A stretch of DNA of 64,000 nt from Methylomagnum ishizawai (GTDB taxonomy: Bacteria; Pseudomonadota; Gammaproteobacteria; Methylococcales; Methylococcaceae), in the NCBI RefSeq assembly GCF_019670005.1, contig NZ_AP019783.1:826501-890500 (forward strand), written 5' to 3'. The notes beneath the pieces are model-generated. The model saw only the letters and a list, made by a program, of their open reading frames with translations. It was not told where the DNA came from and searched no databases. Below are positions 62,426 to 64,000 of the stretch, one piece after another; the stretch's first letter is position 1, and each line of letters starts with the position of its first letter. Both the position numbers and the translations under genes were made by a program.

Positions 62426-62509
62426 GTAGACGCCCATAGCTCCACGATCCGGGGAATCCGGTGGATAGCCCTGTGCCCCTCTCCCAAGCGAACACCTACG
62501 GGCGTCTAC
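62426..62509. repeat. Satellite hairpin repeat, copy C
   Basis: 84 bp. GTAGACGCCCATAG (62426-62439) pairs with CTACGGGCGTCTAC (62496-62509), a 14-bp stem with one mismatch. The inner block CTCCACGATCCGGGG matches copy A (CTCCACGCTCCGGGG) and, less well, copy B. It lies upstream of the methyltransferase gene, so copies A and C bracket the satellite core. Confidence 0.65.
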
Positions 62510-62677
62510 GGCCCAGCCCAACACGGTAGTTCCCGCATCCGGCATGACTCGGCGTTTGGTGCATATCAATGCTTCGGCTGCCACCATCATCTCCACTGCT
62601 CCGAAACTACAGTTGACTTAGATAGCTTTGCGTGATACTTATAGTCATCTTTTGGTTCATTTTAAAAGGGGTATAAA

Positions 62678-64000
62678 TTGAATAAACAGGCTGTGCTATT
62701 TGAAGATGACTTCTTTGAAGATGAGATTCAGAGGTGCTTTTTTGAAAATATTAAATTATCCGGCTTTTCCTATGAAGAGGTGGATATTGGAGATATTACC
62801 TTCAAGGCTGGGCAGGAGGAGTCTATTCATCGTTGGTACCGGCTAACGCCAAGCTATTCGCCTGAGCTAGTTAGGTTCTTTTTGAAAGAATTTAAATTAA
62901 AAGAAAATGATGTGGTATTCGACCCATTCTCGGGGAGGGGCACAACTGCGATTGAGTGCCAAAAGAAGGGGATAGAGTGTATTTCCTTTGAAATCAATCC
63001 ATTGCTGCAAGCGGTTGGCGAAAAATCATTGCGTTGGTCTAATGACTATGACTTTTCCTTATTTAATAAATATATAACTGAATGTCGGGGGTTGGTTAAA
63101 AAGCACCATAATCAAACCCCTGATGAGGTAGCAGCTTCTTTTAGAACGACCATCCCGATCATTCATGACGTCTATCGCTGGTGGAGGCCAAGTGTATTGC
63201 GAGATTTGATTATATTTAGGAGTGTTTTATATTTTGAATCTTATCGCAATATTCAGGATTTGCTTTGGGTCGCGATAAATAAAGCCGCCCTTGACTGCGC
63301 CAACATACATAGAAATCATCCAACAATTACGTTTGATGATGATCATGGTCGAGAGATTTATGTTGATTATGAAATAGAAAACAATCTGACTGCAATCAGG
63401 AATGATTTAATTAGATATTGTGGTCCAAGGCGGGAAACGTCAAAAATAATATGTTGCGATTCTGTCAATATTGATGCTGGCTTTTTGGGTGACCTCCAGA
63501 TTGACGCGGCAATCACATCGCCACCTTATCCCAATAGATTTAGTTATGTTCATCAGACTCGTCCGCAGTTGCATTTTATGGAATTGCTTAGCGATCGAGG
63601 GGCGGCGACTGAAATCGATCTGAAAGCTATTGGCGGCACTTGGGGGCGTGCCACTTCAATTCTCCAAAAAGAGTTGATTATTCCTGACGAAGAGCTAAAA
63701 CAGCATTTGTGCTATTACGATGAGTTGAGCCGCAAAAGTATTCTTATGTGCAATTATGCAACAAAATACTTTTCCGATATGCGGCTCCATATAAGGGGTA
63801 TTCGCCCTTATCTCAAACAAGGTTTTCGTGGAGCTTATGTTGTAGGTAACTCTCGGCTCTCGGGAATTGAGATTTTCACCGAGGTCATTCTCGGTAAAAT
63901 TTTTGAAAGCGAAGGCTTCTCTGTTCAGAAGATAGTTTCTTTCAGAAAGAGAGGCGGAAGAAAGCGGCTTTATGAAACAGCCGTAGTGGTCAGCCGATAG
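62678..64000 (+). CDS. DNA methyltransferase (SPPY amino-type)
   Basis: 440 residues, complete to the stop at 63998-64000. SAM-binding motif I VVFDPFSGRGTTAIECQKKG (FxGxG) precedes the catalytic motif IV AAITSPPYPNRFSYV (S/D-P-P-Y). The order and SPPY sequence point to an amino-methyltransferase, probably N4-cytosine or N6-adenine. It is AT-rich, unlike the satellite core, so it was acquired separately and is probably cargo. A restriction endonuclease or other partner may follow beyond the window. Confidence 0.9.
   Translation: MNKQAVLFEDDFFEDEIQRCFFENIKLSGFSYEEVDIGDITFKAGQEESIHRWYRLTPSYSPELVRFFLKEFKLKENDVVFDPFSGRGTTAIECQKKGIECISFEINPLLQAVGEKSLRWSNDYDFSLFNKYITECRGLVKKHHNQTPDEVAASFRTTIPIIHDVYRWWRPSVLRDLIIFRSVLYFESYRNIQDLLWVAINKAALDCANIHRNHPTITFDDDHGREIYVDYEIENNLTAIRNDLIRYCGPRRETSKIICCDSVNIDAGFLGDLQIDAAITSPPYPNRFSYVHQTRPQLHFMELLSDRGAATEIDLKAIGGTWGRATSILQKELIIPDEELKQHLCYYDELSRKSILMCNYATKYFSDMRLHIRGIRPYLKQGFRGAYVVGNSRLSGIEIFTEVILGKIFESEGFSVQKIVSFRKRGGRKRLYETAVVVSR

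Noticed and set aside
1-64000. CRISPR array
   Set aside because: No run of regularly spaced identical repeats and no cas gene was seen on either strand.

Overview
The window looks like a high-GC gammaproteobacterial chromosome. A methanotroph-type Methylococcales host is plausible from the overall style of the glycogen and transport genes, but no marker gene here fixes the taxon. The backbone, about 1-9.2 kb, is ordinary. It holds a retropepsin-like aspartic protease cut by the window edge, a GT5 glycogen synthase with a GH13 enzyme beside it, an MDR oxidoreductase, a Crp/Fnr regulator, a Wzx-type flippase and several small membrane proteins. It ends at a tRNA-Thr(TGT) gene. Everything downstream is mobile or accessory DNA.

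Region A (9.2-13.0 kb) is the integration end of an element at tRNA-Thr. A leftward operon runs from a recognisable promoter and palindromic operator (12971-13010) through small plasmid/ICE-like genes, a possible single-strand annealing protein and an AlpA-like HTH protein to a tyrosine integrase whose stop lies 42 bp from the tRNA. Region B (13.2-16.5 kb) is AT-rich. It carries an IS3 end relic, a PP2C phosphatase and a Ser/Thr kinase that is broken by a nonsense codon and beheaded by an IS5-family element.

Region C (16.5-27.5 kb) is the head module of a Mu-like prophage, in the order TraR-like, gp25, gp26, gp27, gp28 terminase, gp29 portal, gp30, G, I/Z, decoration and capsid. Its gp30 is fused to a zinc-protease domain. 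The early genes and tail genes are missing. The decoration gene is split by an IS5-family element and the capsid gene is cut by an IS3-family element. Region D (27.5-30.4 kb) is an IS cluster.

Region E (30.4-53.8 kb) is an AT-rich accessory and defence island. It contains an antitoxin-like fragment, Fic, a SEC-C gene split by a second, inverted copy of the IS5 element, a DnaQ-like exonuclease, many small hypothetical genes, an H-NS-like protein, a zeta toxin with a small partner, an IS3-split gene that can be reconstructed, and an LprI-type secreted protein. It ends in a leftward block of a RapA/SNF2-like helicase, an acidic TPR protein, a zeta-partner paralogue and a Gabija-type UvrD helicase/OLD nuclease pair. 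HsdM and other relics mark its decayed right edge.

Region F (53.8-64.0 kb) begins with an IS4-family element and a phage-type repressor, followed by a decayed integrase and a 3' tRNA-Arg(CCT) fragment. A P4-like phage satellite follows: integrase, tandem AlpA-like protein, VapE-like small protein, primase-helicase with an altered Walker A, an iteron-like candidate origin, three related hairpin repeats, and a complete DNA methyltransferase as likely cargo ending at the last base.

At least six complete insertion sequences are present. In three cases their target duplications let the interrupted gene be rebuilt exactly from the sequence.
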